A DNA stretch of 64,000 nucleotides from Tautonia plasticadhaerens (GCF_007752535.1 NZ_CP036426.1:3472001-3536000), one strand, 5' to 3'. Numbered from the stretch's first letter, positions 34,354 through 42,431 are shown. A program made the numbers and translations. Notes: a model not told the origin generated them from the sequence alone.

Positions 34354-34974
34354 ATGGCACTACCGGGACATAATAGTAATCGCGCCGGGGGCGTTGCTGG
34401 TGAAAGGTTACGAAGCCTGATCGAACGAATCGAACGACTGGAAGAGGAGAAGGCGAGCATAGCGGCGGATATCCGGGATATCTATGCCGAGGCAAAGGGT
34501 AACGGGTTCGATCCGAAGACCATGCGCCACATCATAAAACTGAGGAAAATGGAGCATGCCGAACGGGAAGAGCATGAAGCCCTAATTGACATTTACAAGG
34601 CATCCCTCGGCATGCTGGATGGCACACCGCTCGGTGAGGCTGCTATCAAGCGATTGACCAAAGAAGCGATGGCGGAGGGCGAGAATCCTGGCGCCTTCCC
34701 TGATGCTTCAGAGCCGGAGCAAGCAGCGAACGCAGACCCACTTTCTGGTATCACGGTCCAGGAAGCCCGCGACATGGGACGCCAGGCGGCGCTGGAAGGC
34801 GAGCCCGTTACGAGCAACCCGTTCCCGGCCCGCGATCCGCGCCGATCGGCGTGGGATGAAGAGTGGTGCATGACCGCCGGGAGCGACGGCATGGAACTGC
34901 CGGAAGCGTGGCGACGCTCGCCGAAGAAAGGACATGGCGGTAGCGAAGGCGGCGCGACGGGAGAAGCCGCTTGA
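34354..34974 (+). CDS. GapR/DUF2312-like protein with an RMF-like C-terminal motif
   Basis: A 206-residue protein. Residues about 10-90 (RLRSLIERIERLEEEKASIA, YAEAKGNGFDPKTMRHIIKL) match GapR, the alphaproteobacterial nucleoid protein that binds overtwisted AT-rich DNA. A linker follows, then about 130-195 (ARDMGRQAALEGEPVTSNPF, ARDPRRSAWDEEW) has the spacing of ribosome modulation factor. The start is the ATG at 34354, with GGAAAG ahead. The combination suggests a DNA-binding part joined to an RNA- or ribosome-related part; the second half is less sure. Confidence 0.75.
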   Translation: MALPGHNSNRAGGVAGERLRSLIERIERLEEEKASIAADIRDIYAEAKGNGFDPKTMRHIIKLRKMEHAEREEHEALIDIYKASLGMLDGTPLGEAAIKRLTKEAMAEGENPGAFPDASEPEQAANADPLSGITVQEARDMGRQAALEGEPVTSNPFPARDPRRSAWDEEWCMTAGSDGMELPEAWRRSPKKGHGGSEGGATGEAA

Positions 34975-35879
34975 GCGGGCTTCAGGGCTTCCGGCCAGTG
35001 CGGGATATCACCGACTTCGCCGAGGTGCTCAAGCCGGAGGAGGCGGAGCCGCCGATCCTCTCTCCGGCAATCCGGCTGGCCGTGCGGCAATGGCTGGTCG
35101 AGCTGGCGGCGGAGGAGGAATTGGCTTCCTATGGCCTCAAGCCACGCCGCACGGCGATGCTCTCCGGGCCGCCCGGCTGCGGCAAGACGACGCTCGCCCA
35201 CCATTTCTCGGCGAGGCTCGGCCTGCCACTGATTCTGGTCAACATGGCCTCCCTGATCACCAGCTTTCTCGGGGGGACCGGCCAGAACGTGAACAAGCTG
35301 TTCGACGCGGTGCGGGCGCAGAGTCAGGAGTGCATCCTGTTCCTGGATGAATTCGACTCGGTTGCGTCCAAAAGGGTCAGCGGAGCCCGGAACGCCGACA
35401 ATGAGCGGAACAGCATCGTCATCTCGCTCCTGCAGAAGATCGATACCTTTCCGGGAATCATGATCGCCGCGACGAACCGGAGCGACGATATCGACCCCGC
35501 CATCTGGCGCCGATTCGGCATGCAGCTCGAAATCCTGGAGCCGGATGCTGACGCTCGGTTTGCGATCCTGACCCGATACCTGGCGCCTATGACCTTGCCA
35601 GAAGAGTCGATGGAACTGCTCACGGAAGTGACTGCCGGGGCATCGCCCGCCGTGCTGCGGCAGCTCATGGAGGGGCTGAAGCGGGATGTAATCCTTGCAC
35701 CCCGTTATGGCCAGCCGGTAGAAGCGAAAGCGGTATTATCCCGCCTGGTCGCATCGGTAAGGCCCCACGCGGAAGCCGTGATGCCGCCGCTGTGGACGGA
35801 GACTTGGGCGATGGAATCGATCGCCAAGATGCCGTGGCCGCCGGTCGATGGACGAGAGGATTCGCCAGAAGCGAGCTGA
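34971..35879 (+). CDS. AAA+ ATPase
   Basis: The 302-residue protein has Walker A GPPGCGKT (66-73), Walker B CILFLDEFD (121-129), sensor 1 AATNRSDD and a RRF arginine finger, i.e. an AAA+ core like FtsH-type or clamp-loader-like modules. It starts at TTG 34971, overlapping the previous stop (TTGA). No protease site follows. It may remodel replication or regulatory proteins; substrate unknown. Confidence 0.8.
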   Translation: MSGLQGFRPVRDITDFAEVLKPEEAEPPILSPAIRLAVRQWLVELAAEEELASYGLKPRRTAMLSGPPGCGKTTLAHHFSARLGLPLILVNMASLITSFLGGTGQNVNKLFDAVRAQSQECILFLDEFDSVASKRVSGARNADNERNSIVISLLQKIDTFPGIMIAATNRSDDIDPAIWRRFGMQLEILEPDADARFAILTRYLAPMTLPEESMELLTEVTAGASPAVLRQLMEGLKRDVILAPRYGQPVEAKAVLSRLVASVRPHAEAVMPPLWTETWAMESIAKMPWPPVDGREDSPEAS

Positions 35880-35935
35880 CGATGGATGTCGCGTGAGCGG
35901 GTGCTTTGCGGCCTGATCGGTCAGGACGGCATCCG

Positions 35936-36364
35936 CTACGCGGCCGTTTCCCAGCCTGGCACCAGCCGCTCAGCCTGGGCCTTGATCAGCCGGTATTGCC
36001 TGGCATCGATGACGACCAGCCGCACCGCCGGGTGGTACTTGGCCATCCGCTTGATCTTGGTGGCGCTCCGGGCGTCCATCCAGCCCTTCACCTCGTGGTA
36101 GGCTTCTTCGCCGTTCCGCTCGATCACCAGAAAGTCAGGCAGGTAGCTCACGCAGCCGCGTTTGATGCCTGGGAACCAGAACGTGCAGGGCTCGTGCTTC
36201 CAGTCCCGGATCTCGCCTAGCGACTTCAGCCATTCCAGGTACCGGGCATAGTTGCTCTCCCACGCACTGCGGTAGTAATTCCGCTTTCCGCCGATTTCGC
36301 GCCACCCGGCCTTCCAGCGGGTTTGCGGCTGGCTGCCGTCGATTACACTCTGCTTATTCACCAT
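35936..36364 (-). CDS. DUF1064-type PD-(D/E)XK nuclease
   Basis: The protein has 142 residues from Met at 36364. The pattern SAWESNYARYLEWLKSLGEI, SYLPDFLVIERNGEEAYHEV then KGW is DUF1064: E36, D77 and E91-x-K93 make the nuclease site. These proteins occur in many phages near ninX-like genes. Stands convergent to the AAA+ gene. Confidence 0.78.
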   Translation of the reverse strand: MVNKQSVIDGSQPQTRWKAGWREIGGKRNYYRSAWESNYARYLEWLKSLGEIRDWKHEPCTFWFPGIKRGCVSYLPDFLVIERNGEEAYHEVKGWMDARSATKIKRMAKYHPAVRLVVIDARQYRLIKAQAERLVPGWETAA

Positions 36365-36478
36365 CCCTGCCTTCCACATTGCCTACTGATCCATCCCTCG
36401 CTCTACTGGCCGCTCCCTTTGCATGAATGGTGGCGCGGCGGGAAACTCGGCTTACCGCTGAGCATGCCGCGCCGTATT

Positions 36479-36601
36479 TCATCCGTCGGTCTTCGGTTGG
36501 TGACGATTCGCCGCTCGTGCCGCGGCGGCGATATTCGGCTCCTTCCGGTACGACCGCTTGACCAGCGCCTTCTCGGCATCGGTGAGGCACGGCCCGCTCA
36601 T
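36479..36601 (-). CDS. 40-residue HTH-like peptide
   Basis: ATG 36601 overlaps the previous stop (TAATG), stop TGA at 36479-36481. The sequence LTDAEKALVKRSYRKEPNIA followed by AAARANR-type residues looks like a start of a helix-turn-helix. Downstream to 36365 I see only low-content DNA of about 110 bases, without a gene. Confidence 0.45.
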   Translation of the reverse strand: MSGPCLTDAEKALVKRSYRKEPNIAAAARAANRHQPKTDG

Positions 36602-36747
36602 TACTTAACCCCCGGTTCGTCGTACCAGATGTCGAGGACTTCTTGCGGCGCCGCGCTATAACCGGGTTCTATCAAAAGCACGCGAGTAGTTGGGCCGGTC
36701 TTGGCTTCGATCTCCCGCCGCAACCGCTTCTTCTCTTGCTTCGTCAT
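36601..36747 (-). CDS. 48-residue protein
   Basis: Start MTKQEKKRLRREIEAKTGPT at 36747, end GVK. A basic N-terminus and an acidic end. Coupled to the next gene by TAATG. No family recognised. Confidence 0.5.
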   Translation of the reverse strand: MTKQEKKRLRREIEAKTGPTTRVLLIEPGYSAAPQEVLDIWYDEPGVK

Positions 36748-36764
36748 AGGCCCGCGCGACCGAT

Positions 36765-37157
36765 TCACGCGGCGGGCTTCCAGCGTTCGCTGTAGAGCAG
36801 CGGCGGGATGTCCTGCTTGGCCGCCTCGGCGTTCGCCATCTGCATGATGTCGTCCAGGTGCCGCACCCTCCCCTGGTACCGCATGGTGTCGCGGTCGAAA
36901 TCGCGGAGCATCGATTCGGCGAAGACCAGCGGGTTTACCCGCATCGCGGTAGGCTTCCCTTCGACGGGAGACTGCTTCCCACGGTCCGGCTTGTAGGGCT
37001 TCGGATCGGTCAGCCCGGCAGACGCCAGGATGGCGGAAACGGTCGCCTCCGAACGGCGGAAGGTATCGGCGATCTGCTTGCCGGTCAGCCGCATGTATTG
37101 CCGCTTGAACGCGATGATCCGCGCTCGTTCCGCATCGTCGCAGGGAAGCCCGTTCAT
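36765..37157 (-). CDS. HTH-domain protein
   Basis: A 130-residue protein with a helix-turn-helix at about residues 20-55 (LTGKQIADTFRRSEATVSAI) and a longer helical C-terminus. It could be a regulator or a terminase-like DNA-binding protein. It starts inside the end of the previous gene (four-base overlap). Confidence 0.6.
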   Translation of the reverse strand: MNGLPCDDAERARIIAFKRQYMRLTGKQIADTFRRSEATVSAILASAGLTDPKPYKPDRGKQSPVEGKPTAMRVNPLVFAESMLRDFDRDTMRYQGRVRHLDDIMQMANAEAAKQDIPPLLYSERWKPAA

Positions 37158-37342
37158 AAGGCGACGGACGGTACAGCGGCTTCGCTGCCATTTACACGCT
37201 GAGCACGCGAGCGGTTCACGATTTCTCGCCGCAGCTGCGCTTCGGCTTCCAGACGCTCTGCATCCGGCAAAGCACGGATACGGTCGGCTACTTCGGGAGG
37301 AGCTTCAGAAACGGGCCAGTGGTCGTTGGTGGGCTGGGACAT
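37154..37342 (-). CDS. small helical protein
   Basis: A 62-residue protein with a Glu/Ala/Arg-rich helix (IRALPDAERLEAEAQLRREI). First gene after the promoter-like sequence at 37398-37371 and coupled to the HTH gene. Confidence 0.55.
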   Translation of the reverse strand: MSQPTNDHWPVSEAPPEVADRIRALPDAERLEAEAQLRREIVNRSRAQRVNGSEAAVPSVAL

Positions 37343-37370
37343 GCGGGGCCTCGAATGGCGGGTTTGATCG

Positions 37371-37398
37371 ACATTAAGGCGGCATGCGGAATTGTCAA
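37371..37398 (-). promoter_or_regulatory. promoter for the 37.3-35.9 kb operon
   Basis: TTGACA (37398-37393), 16-nt spacer, TAATGT (37376-37371) on the minus strand, 28 bases before the start at 37342. The -35 is perfect, the -10 weak. Confidence 0.45.
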
Positions 37399-37417
37399 GC
37401 GGGATATAAGGGGAGCG

Positions 37418-37852
37418 TCAAGGCTCCTGTTTTGGACGCTTCTTCTGTCTAGCGATCTTGCTCTCCATGTGGGCTATCCTGCCGTGCCATCCGAATGCTC
37501 TTGCTGATAATTCGCGGTTGTTTCCAACACCGGTCATGTTATACATGTGAGCCTTGAGGGCGAACGCTTTAATGACGCGACTTTCAAACTCCGTCGCGCA
37601 TTCCGCAGGAACGACAAGCAAGGGCTTGAACTCAAAAGATGCCAGTCCAAAGAGCCAGAAATCAACCTGAATCAAGCTGTTAGGGTGGCCATTCAACATT
37701 AACGACTGAAAGTGACCGATGATCCGCTTGTCGAGATCTTTGGCCTTTCCGATATACACTCGCTTCGACTTACGACACGTCATTTTGTAGATCGTGATCG
37801 AGTTGGCTGGCGGCCTATGTCGCACATCCGGGCTGACGTTATTTCGCCCCAC
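37418..37852 (-). CDS. GIY-YIG nuclease domain protein
   Basis: The 144-residue protein shows the GIY-YIG layout: ITIYKMTCRKSKRVYIGKAK (the two strands), DLDKRIIGHFQSLMLNGHPN with the Arg and His, and a Glu in TEFESRVI. It is followed by a short helical end. Start GTG 37852, overlapping the RHH gene by 14 bases. It could be a homing-type or repair nuclease. Confidence 0.72.
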   Translation of the reverse strand: MGRNNVSPDVRHRPPANSITIYKMTCRKSKRVYIGKAKDLDKRIIGHFQSLMLNGHPNSLIQVDFWLFGLASFEFKPLLVVPAECATEFESRVIKAFALKAHMYNMTGVGNNRELSARAFGWHGRIAHMESKIARQKKRPKQEP

Positions 37853-38006
37853 ACTTCTTCTCCGATTGTTCCTTGGCCTTCCTTACCAGCTGTGATAACA
37901 ACTTGCTGGCCGAGCGATCTTGCCGAGCCGCCTCCTCATCTAGCCATTGCATTAGCTCTACCGGCAGATAGAACCCTCTGACTTTTCCTTGCTTTTCTAC
38001 CTTCAT
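37839..38006 (-). CDS. second ribbon-helix-helix protein
   Basis: A 55-residue protein with a strand (KVRGFYLPVEL) and two helices (MQWLDEEAARQD, SASKLLSQLVRKAK), similar in layout to the RHH protein at 29633-29788. AGGAG stands before the ATG at 38006. It is the first gene left of a divergent promoter and may control the plus-strand operon that starts at 38121. Confidence 0.75.
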   Translation of the reverse strand: MKVEKQGKVRGFYLPVELMQWLDEEAARQDRSASKLLSQLVRKAKEQSEKKCGAK

Positions 38007-38027
38007 TCTTTCATCTCCTGAAAGCTG

Positions 38028-38068
38028 TTGACATTTGCTATCATATGCAGTAATTCTTATATCGTCAA
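38028..38068. promoter_or_regulatory. face-to-face overlapping promoters
   Basis: Minus: TTGACG (38068-38063), 17 nt, TATGAT (38045-38040). Plus: TTGACA (38028-38033), 17 nt, TAATTC (38051-38056). The two overlap, so use of one should block the other. Confidence 0.6.
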
Positions 38069-38120
38069 GCCGATAGAAGCGGCTTCGCAGTTACTACCAA
38101 CCAACAAAAGGAATACTACA

Positions 38121-38540
38121 ATGGCACTTCGCATAATCAAACTGGCGCGCGGCTCTTCGGCCAACCCCAACCCCACCATCACCGTGACGCAAGGCGGCGA
38201 TCTTCGCATCAACAAGGCCGCGCAGGACGAACTCGGTTTGGCAGCCGGCCAGCACCTTCAGTTCCTGGATGACCCCGAACGCGCCAACACGCTCTTCCTC
38301 AAGCAGGCCGACGCAGGAGAGCAAGATACGCGTGTACTGAAAGGCGATAAGGACGGCAAAGGCACTTCCCTGACGGTTTCCGCGACCTCGGCCACCAGAA
38401 GCCTGAAGATTAAGCCCGGCCGCTATTCCATCCAGCTGGACGAAGAAACTGGTCTTCCGGCGTTCGAGTTCGTGCAGGCCGAAGTGGCGAACGAGAACGA
38501 GCGCGTGTCCAAACCTCGCGCCGCCAAGAAGGCCAGCTAA
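38121..38540 (+). CDS. hypothetical protein, first gene of the 38-44 kb operon
   Basis: The protein is 139 residues from the ATG at 38121 (AAAGGAAT ahead). N-terminus has ITVTQGGDLRINKAAQDELG and LAAGQHLQFLDD, vaguely like an AbrB-type swapped-hairpin start, with an Arg/Lys-rich end (RAAKKAS). Function unknown. It is likely the best-expressed gene of the operon. Confidence 0.6.
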   Translation: MALRIIKLARGSSANPNPTITVTQGGDLRINKAAQDELGLAAGQHLQFLDDPERANTLFLKQADAGEQDTRVLKGDKDGKGTSLTVSATSATRSLKIKPGRYSIQLDEETGLPAFEFVQAEVANENERVSKPRAAKKAS

Positions 38541-38601
38541 CCGGAGCACGGCGGGTTCGGTCGGTGATCGACCCGCCCCACACCGAGGAAAGGAATCCAC
38601 C

Positions 38602-38754
38602 ATGGCCATCATCCCAATTCAACAGCCAGAATCCCGCGAAGAGAAGCGCGCCCGGCTGGAACTCTTCTGCCAGGAGGTGCTGGCACCGCTGGTGAAGCCC
38701 GGGATCGACCGCACCAGCGACAGCCTGGTGCAGCACCACGGGAGGCGGCCATGA
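38602..38754 (+). CDS. 50-residue protein
   Basis: ATG 38602 with AAAGGAA ahead, TGA 38752-38754, overlapping the next ATG (ATGA). Sequence MAIIPIQQPESREEKRARLE, helical middle, basic end. Unknown. Confidence 0.55.
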   Translation: MAIIPIQQPESREEKRARLELFCQEVLAPLVKPGIDRTSDSLVQHHGRRP

Positions 38755-38999
38755 GGCTCAATGAGGCCATGGAGCGGCTGAAGAAGCACGTAGCGCAGGA
38801 CGAGTTGCTGTACAGCCACGAGAAAACGCTGATCTGCCAGGTGATCGATAATTTCCAGGCGGAGGAAGAACGGAAAATCCATGAAACGTACGAGGCCAAA
38901 AAGCTGCTGCTTCGAAAGAACGACAAGCAGGCCGCCGTGCGGAAGTTATTTCGAGCGAAACCATTAAACCTGAAGGAATTGGGCGATGACAAAGAGTAA
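38751..38999 (+). CDS. small charged helical protein
   Basis: An 82-residue protein, mostly one long helix (DNFQAEEERKIHETYEAKKL). Overlaps the transglycosylase start by 14 bases. No family recognised. Confidence 0.55.
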   Translation: MRLNEAMERLKKHVAQDELLYSHEKTLICQVIDNFQAEEERKIHETYEAKKLLLRKNDKQAAVRKLFRAKPLNLKELGDDKE

Positions 39000-39789
39000 G
39001 AAACCCCAGCCGAAGCGTCGCCCGGCGACCAAAGGCTGCCACATGGACGGTGACAAACCGTTCTGGTCGGCTCTGATCCTCTCCGTCGTCGCCGCCTGCG
39101 GCATCGCGTACAGCGTCCAGAGCCAGCCCATCGATGCGGCTCGGTCGGCAAGCTGGGTGATTACCGCCGAGGACAAGGCCACGCTGGAACGGGCGAACCG
39201 TTCCGCTGCGGTGGAAGCGCAAGAGCTGGTGAGCAAGCCGGTCATCCTTCAGGCGCCGAAAAAGCCGGAAGCTCCGAAGGAGGCGAAGAAGCAGGTGGCG
39301 AAGCTGGACGCGAAACAGGCGGCGAAGGAGGAAGCCAGGCAGAAGCGTGAGGCGGAGAAGCGAGTGCTTTATGACCTCGCCTACCGCGCCTCGATCCAGG
39401 AAGGCGTTGACCCCTACCTCTACATCGGCCTGCTGAAGTCGGAGAACTCGTTCAAGACCAGCATGGACGTGAGCAGCGCAGGGGCTATCGGCCCGGCCCA
39501 GCTCCTGGCGAGCACGGCGGCGGAGATGGGGCTGAACCCCTGGAACCTGGAGCAGAACGTCACCGGCGGCGCGCGGTATCTCAAGCGGAAGCTCGACTCG
39601 CTGGGGCAGGAAGCGCTCGCCATCGCCAGCTACAACATGGGCGAGGGGGCGCTGAAAGGCTGGATGAGGAAAGGCGGTCACCCGGAGCGGCTTCCGGCTG
39701 AGACGAAAACCTATGTGATGAAAGTCCAGATGAACGCTGCCTACGAGCGGCATCAGGGCACGCTGAAACAATACGCGGCGATGGAGTAA
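38986..39789 (+). CDS. membrane-anchored lytic transglycosylase (SLT-like)
   Basis: The 267-residue protein has a basic start, one membrane anchor (WSALILSVVAACGIAYSV, about 27-44), an Ala/Lys-rich periplasmic stalk (80-125) and an SLT domain (126-260) with catalytic E153 in LLKSENSF, AGAIGPAQLLASTA and ALAIASYNMGEG. It cuts peptidoglycan without water addition. It may be the endolysin (signal-anchor type) or a wall enzyme for transfer; it is far from the late operon and no holin stands beside it. Confidence 0.8.
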   Translation: MTKSKKPQPKRRPATKGCHMDGDKPFWSALILSVVAACGIAYSVQSQPIDAARSASWVITAEDKATLERANRSAAVEAQELVSKPVILQAPKKPEAPKEAKKQVAKLDAKQAAKEEARQKREAEKRVLYDLAYRASIQEGVDPYLYIGLLKSENSFKTSMDVSSAGAIGPAQLLASTAAEMGLNPWNLEQNVTGGARYLKRKLDSLGQEALAIASYNMGEGALKGWMRKGGHPERLPAETKTYVMKVQMNAAYERHQGTLKQYAAME

Positions 39790-39794
39790 GGAGG

Positions 39795-40208
39795 ATGACT
39801 CAGGAGGCAATCGTAGACGAAATGCACCGTGCCAGCCGGTCGGTGCTGCCGGCAACCGGCGGGCAGGAAACGGTGGTGCCGCAGGACTTCGCGGCCTGGC
39901 TGAACGGCAAGCTCACGGAATGGTGCCGGGCACGCGGCTACTCGCCGGTGCACCAGGGCGACCTGTTCAAGATCGTGGATGAGGCGAAGAGATTTGCCAC
40001 CTCGGCTGTGATTGCAGATAGACCGCAGACCTGGGAATGCTTCTGCGACATCGCCTATTACGATCAGTGGGCCGTGCGTCCGGTGGGGGAGAACCGCTGG
40101 GGGTATTGCTTCCACGTGCCTAGCCGGAAGGAAGCGGAGGCGCTGCGGGATTTGCTCCAGGGCACCGCGTCACCCTTTTCGGCTATCGACGCCCAGGAGG
40201 GCGCATGA
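39795..40208 (+). CDS. hypothetical protein
   Basis: A 137-residue soluble protein (VPQDFAAWLNGKLTEWCRAR, CDIAYYDQWAVRPVGENRWG). Ribosome-binding site GGAGG seven bases upstream. Overlaps the next gene by ATGA. No domain recognised. Confidence 0.6.
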   Translation: MTQEAIVDEMHRASRSVLPATGGQETVVPQDFAAWLNGKLTEWCRARGYSPVHQGDLFKIVDEAKRFATSAVIADRPQTWECFCDIAYYDQWAVRPVGENRWGYCFHVPSRKEAEALRDLLQGTASPFSAIDAQEGA

Positions 40209-40648
40209 CCGAACTGGAACGCGCCATGGCCGCGATGGAAGCAGCCATGGAGAAACACGACTACCACCACGCCGATGACATCGCATTGCGAATCGCCAAA
40301 CTGAAGAAGGAGCAGACCATGAAAGTAGAAGACATTTCCCCCGCCTCGCAGACGCTCTGTGCCGTGGTTTCTCTGCGGCAGCTCCAGGCAGCATGCATCG
40401 CCATCACGGATCTAGACCCTGGCCTGATCGACCAGGTGGCCATCAGCGGCGAGCGTGGGCCAGTCGATCCGCTGACTTTTCTCTCAAAGCTGGGAAGAGA
40501 CGTATTTTGCGCCGTCGACCGCCTGGAGCGGTACCGCGCTGAGCAGCAGCGGCAGATGGAATGCCGTGGCACCGTTGAGGTGAAGCCTTCCCTGAGCGAT
40601 GCGCAGGCATGGCCTGACCCTGCGGTATGGCCGGAGCCAGCCGCATGA
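40205..40648 (+). CDS. hypothetical helical protein
   Basis: A 147-residue protein with a helical N-half (MAAMEAAMEKHDYHHADDIA) and a Pro/Trp-rich end (AWPDPAVWPEPAA). Coupled on both sides. Unknown. Confidence 0.55.
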   Translation: MTELERAMAAMEAAMEKHDYHHADDIALRIAKLKKEQTMKVEDISPASQTLCAVVSLRQLQAACIAITDLDPGLIDQVAISGERGPVDPLTFLSKLGRDVFCAVDRLERYRAEQQRQMECRGTVEVKPSLSDAQAWPDPAVWPEPAA

Positions 40649-41217
40649 CGCAGGAGTACCCCTTGCAATGGCCGACGAGCTGGCCGCGTACGCCACGCCC
40701 AGCCAAGAGCCAGTTCAAAACAAGTCTTTCCGCAGCGATCGACAACGTGCTCGGTTCGCTCCGCCTGTTTGGCGCTGACAGCGGGCGCAAGGTTGAAAAG
40801 GTCGTGGTGTCGAGCAACGTGTCCCTGATGGACCGGAACCCGAAGGATTCGGGCGTTGCGGTCTATTTCACCTGGGACGGCATCGCCACCTGCATTGCCG
40901 TCGATCGCTACCTCAAGCTCGAGGAAAACCTGCAGGCGATCCATCACGTCATCGAAGCGGAACGGACGAAACTCCGGCACGGTGGCCTGAACCTGGTGCG
41001 TGCCTCCTTCCGCGGCTATGCCGCCTTGCCTTCGCCGTTGGCTTTCCCAGACTCGCCGTGGGAAGTGCTGGGCATCCAGCCGGGCGTATCGCGCGAGGAA
41101 ATCGAGCGGGCGTTCCGTGAAAAGGCGAAATCGGCTCATCCTGACGCCGGAGGCGATCCTGACGCGATGGCACGCCTCAACGATGCCAGGGCGGCGGCTT
41201 TGCGGGGTGCTGCGTGA
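40645..41217 (+). CDS. phage J-domain (DnaJ-like) protein
   Basis: The protein has 190 residues. The last 55 are a J domain: PWEVLGIQPGVSREEIERAF, then EKAKSAHPDAGGD with the HPD motif at 165-167, and a helix IV. The N-terminal 130 residues have a beta-rich unknown domain (VAVYFTWDGIATCIAVDRYL). I use the ATG at 40645 (ATGA overlap). It probably recruits host DnaK to a replication or virion target, as lambda relies on DnaJ. Confidence 0.78.
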   Translation: MTQEYPLQWPTSWPRTPRPAKSQFKTSLSAAIDNVLGSLRLFGADSGRKVEKVVVSSNVSLMDRNPKDSGVAVYFTWDGIATCIAVDRYLKLEENLQAIHHVIEAERTKLRHGGLNLVRASFRGYAALPSPLAFPDSPWEVLGIQPGVSREEIERAFREKAKSAHPDAGGDPDAMARLNDARAAALRGAA

Positions 41218-41399
41218 CCGGGAATGGGCAGATTTCCGAGCTGGAGGCGGCGCACAACGCCATCCGCGACCTGTCGGAGCGGCTACGGCTTGCCCGGGAA
41301 GGGCTGATGCTCTGGCGACACGGCTACCCGATGGGGGAAGCCGGCCGGAAGGCGCTCGACGCCACTGATTTAACCAAGCCACTCAAGGAGGAGCCATGA
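41214..41399 (+). CDS. small helical protein, GTG start
   Basis: A 61-residue helical protein (ELEAAHNAIRDLSERLRLAR). GTG overlaps the previous stop (GTGA) and its end overlaps the next ATG. Unknown. Confidence 0.5.
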   Translation: MTGNGQISELEAAHNAIRDLSERLRLAREGLMLWRHGYPMGEAGRKALDATDLTKPLKEEP

Positions 41400-41467
41400 C
41401 CTATTTCCGCTTTGCCTGCGCCCTGTCCTTCGCCTGCTGGATTTTGCTGTTCGGGTATCCGTCATGA
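41396..41467 (+). CDS. 23-residue membrane peptide
   Basis: ATG 41396 with GGAGGAG just upstream, TGA 41465-41467. One hydrophobic segment (FACALSFACWILLFGY). ATGA overlaps on both sides make it likely to be translated. Possible holin-like or leader peptide. Confidence 0.45.
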   Translation: MTYFRFACALSFACWILLFGYPS

Positions 41468-41796
41468 GTGAGTTAGCGGATATTGCGCTGGCCTTTGCCA
41501 AGGAGGTGATGGGCTGGGAGAACTGCCGAGAGGCTACGCTGTATCAGGACGCCGTATGCGGGCACAACCCGGCCTGCAATGAGGGGCAGATTTTCTCTTA
41601 TGGAAAGCTCGATTCAGTAATGGCTGCGGTGCGGGAGTGGTGCGACGATGCCGAGCAAGGGCTTACCATCGCCTACTATGCGGGGTTGCCGAACGCTCCG
41701 TGGCGGGTGGTGATTCCTTGGGAAGCAGAGGTAATGCACGATAACCTCTGCCAAGCCCTCATGGCCGCCTGTCTGGAAGCGAAGCGGAAGCTATGA
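41464..41796 (+). CDS. conserved phage hypothetical protein
   Basis: A 110-residue protein of the kind that contains a FAKEVMGWENCREATLYQD start and a C-terminal LCQALMAACLEAKR helix; similar small proteins occur in many phages (BC1872/Gp-type). It may bind nucleic acid or a metabolite; not known. Confidence 0.55.
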   Translation: MSELADIALAFAKEVMGWENCREATLYQDAVCGHNPACNEGQIFSYGKLDSVMAAVREWCDDAEQGLTIAYYAGLPNAPWRVVIPWEAEVMHDNLCQALMAACLEAKRKL

Positions 41797-41939
41797 ACTG
41801 GGCGGAGCAAATCGCCAAAGGCAGGGAAACGCCGCACCATCTGGCCTACTGGCTGCCGGGGGCGACGTTCCTCTCCGCGTGGATTGCCGCGCTGGTTTGG
41901 GCGCTTCAGGACAAAGAACCGCCGGGGCGGGAGCGGTAG
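41793..41939 (+). CDS. small membrane protein
   Basis: A 48-residue protein with one membrane segment (ATFLSAWIAALVWALQ). ATGA overlap with the gene before. It ends two bases before the HNH gene. Confidence 0.5.
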   Translation: MNWAEQIAKGRETPHHLAYWLPGATFLSAWIAALVWALQDKEPPGRER

Positions 41940-41941
41940 CC

Positions 41942-42361
41942 ATGCAGCACAAAGCACGAAGGCGAAAGCGATTCTTCAGCAACCAGAAAGGCCGGTGCGG
42001 CTACTGCGAGGATGGGATGCGGTTTCCGGAGAGTGGCAAACCTCATCCGCTCGATGCGACGTTCGACCACCTGATTCCCCGTGCCCGGTGGCAAGGGGAT
42101 AAAGGCAGCCGTTCACGCAACAGCAACCTGGTGCTCTGCTGTCGCGATTGCAACGAAGCGAAGGCCAACATGACTCCGCGTGAGTTCCTTCGGGCGATCT
42201 GGCTGCTGGGCCAGCTGCCTGATTTTGAGATGATGATGCTCCCCTCGCCGCCCGACGGCATCCCGATATGCCTGCCTGGCCAGCCGACTGCCTGGCTGGA
42301 TGGCGCGGCGGAAATGCCGCCCCAAGAGGTCATGGCCAGCGTTTCTTCCACCGTGGCATAA
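41942..42361 (+). CDS. HNH endonuclease
   Basis: The 139-residue protein has C19-x2-C22 and C67-x2-C70 as zinc ligands and D42-H43 in ATFDHLIPRARWQ, with N60/N62, the HNH nuclease core. C-terminal extension is Pro-rich. I use the ATG at 41942, as the upstream ORF overlaps the previous gene. In siphophages an HNH protein can help terminase cut DNA, but this one is far from terminase; a homing-like role is also possible. Confidence 0.8.
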   Translation: MQHKARRRKRFFSNQKGRCGYCEDGMRFPESGKPHPLDATFDHLIPRARWQGDKGSRSRNSNLVLCCRDCNEAKANMTPREFLRAIWLLGQLPDFEMMMLPSPPDGIPICLPGQPTAWLDGAAEMPPQEVMASVSSTVA

Positions 42362-42431
42362 AGACAGGCGGCTCGGGGGATTCCGCCGTAACATTTCGCC
42401 GTATGCGTAGGGTGTATAAGGAAGCCAATTC

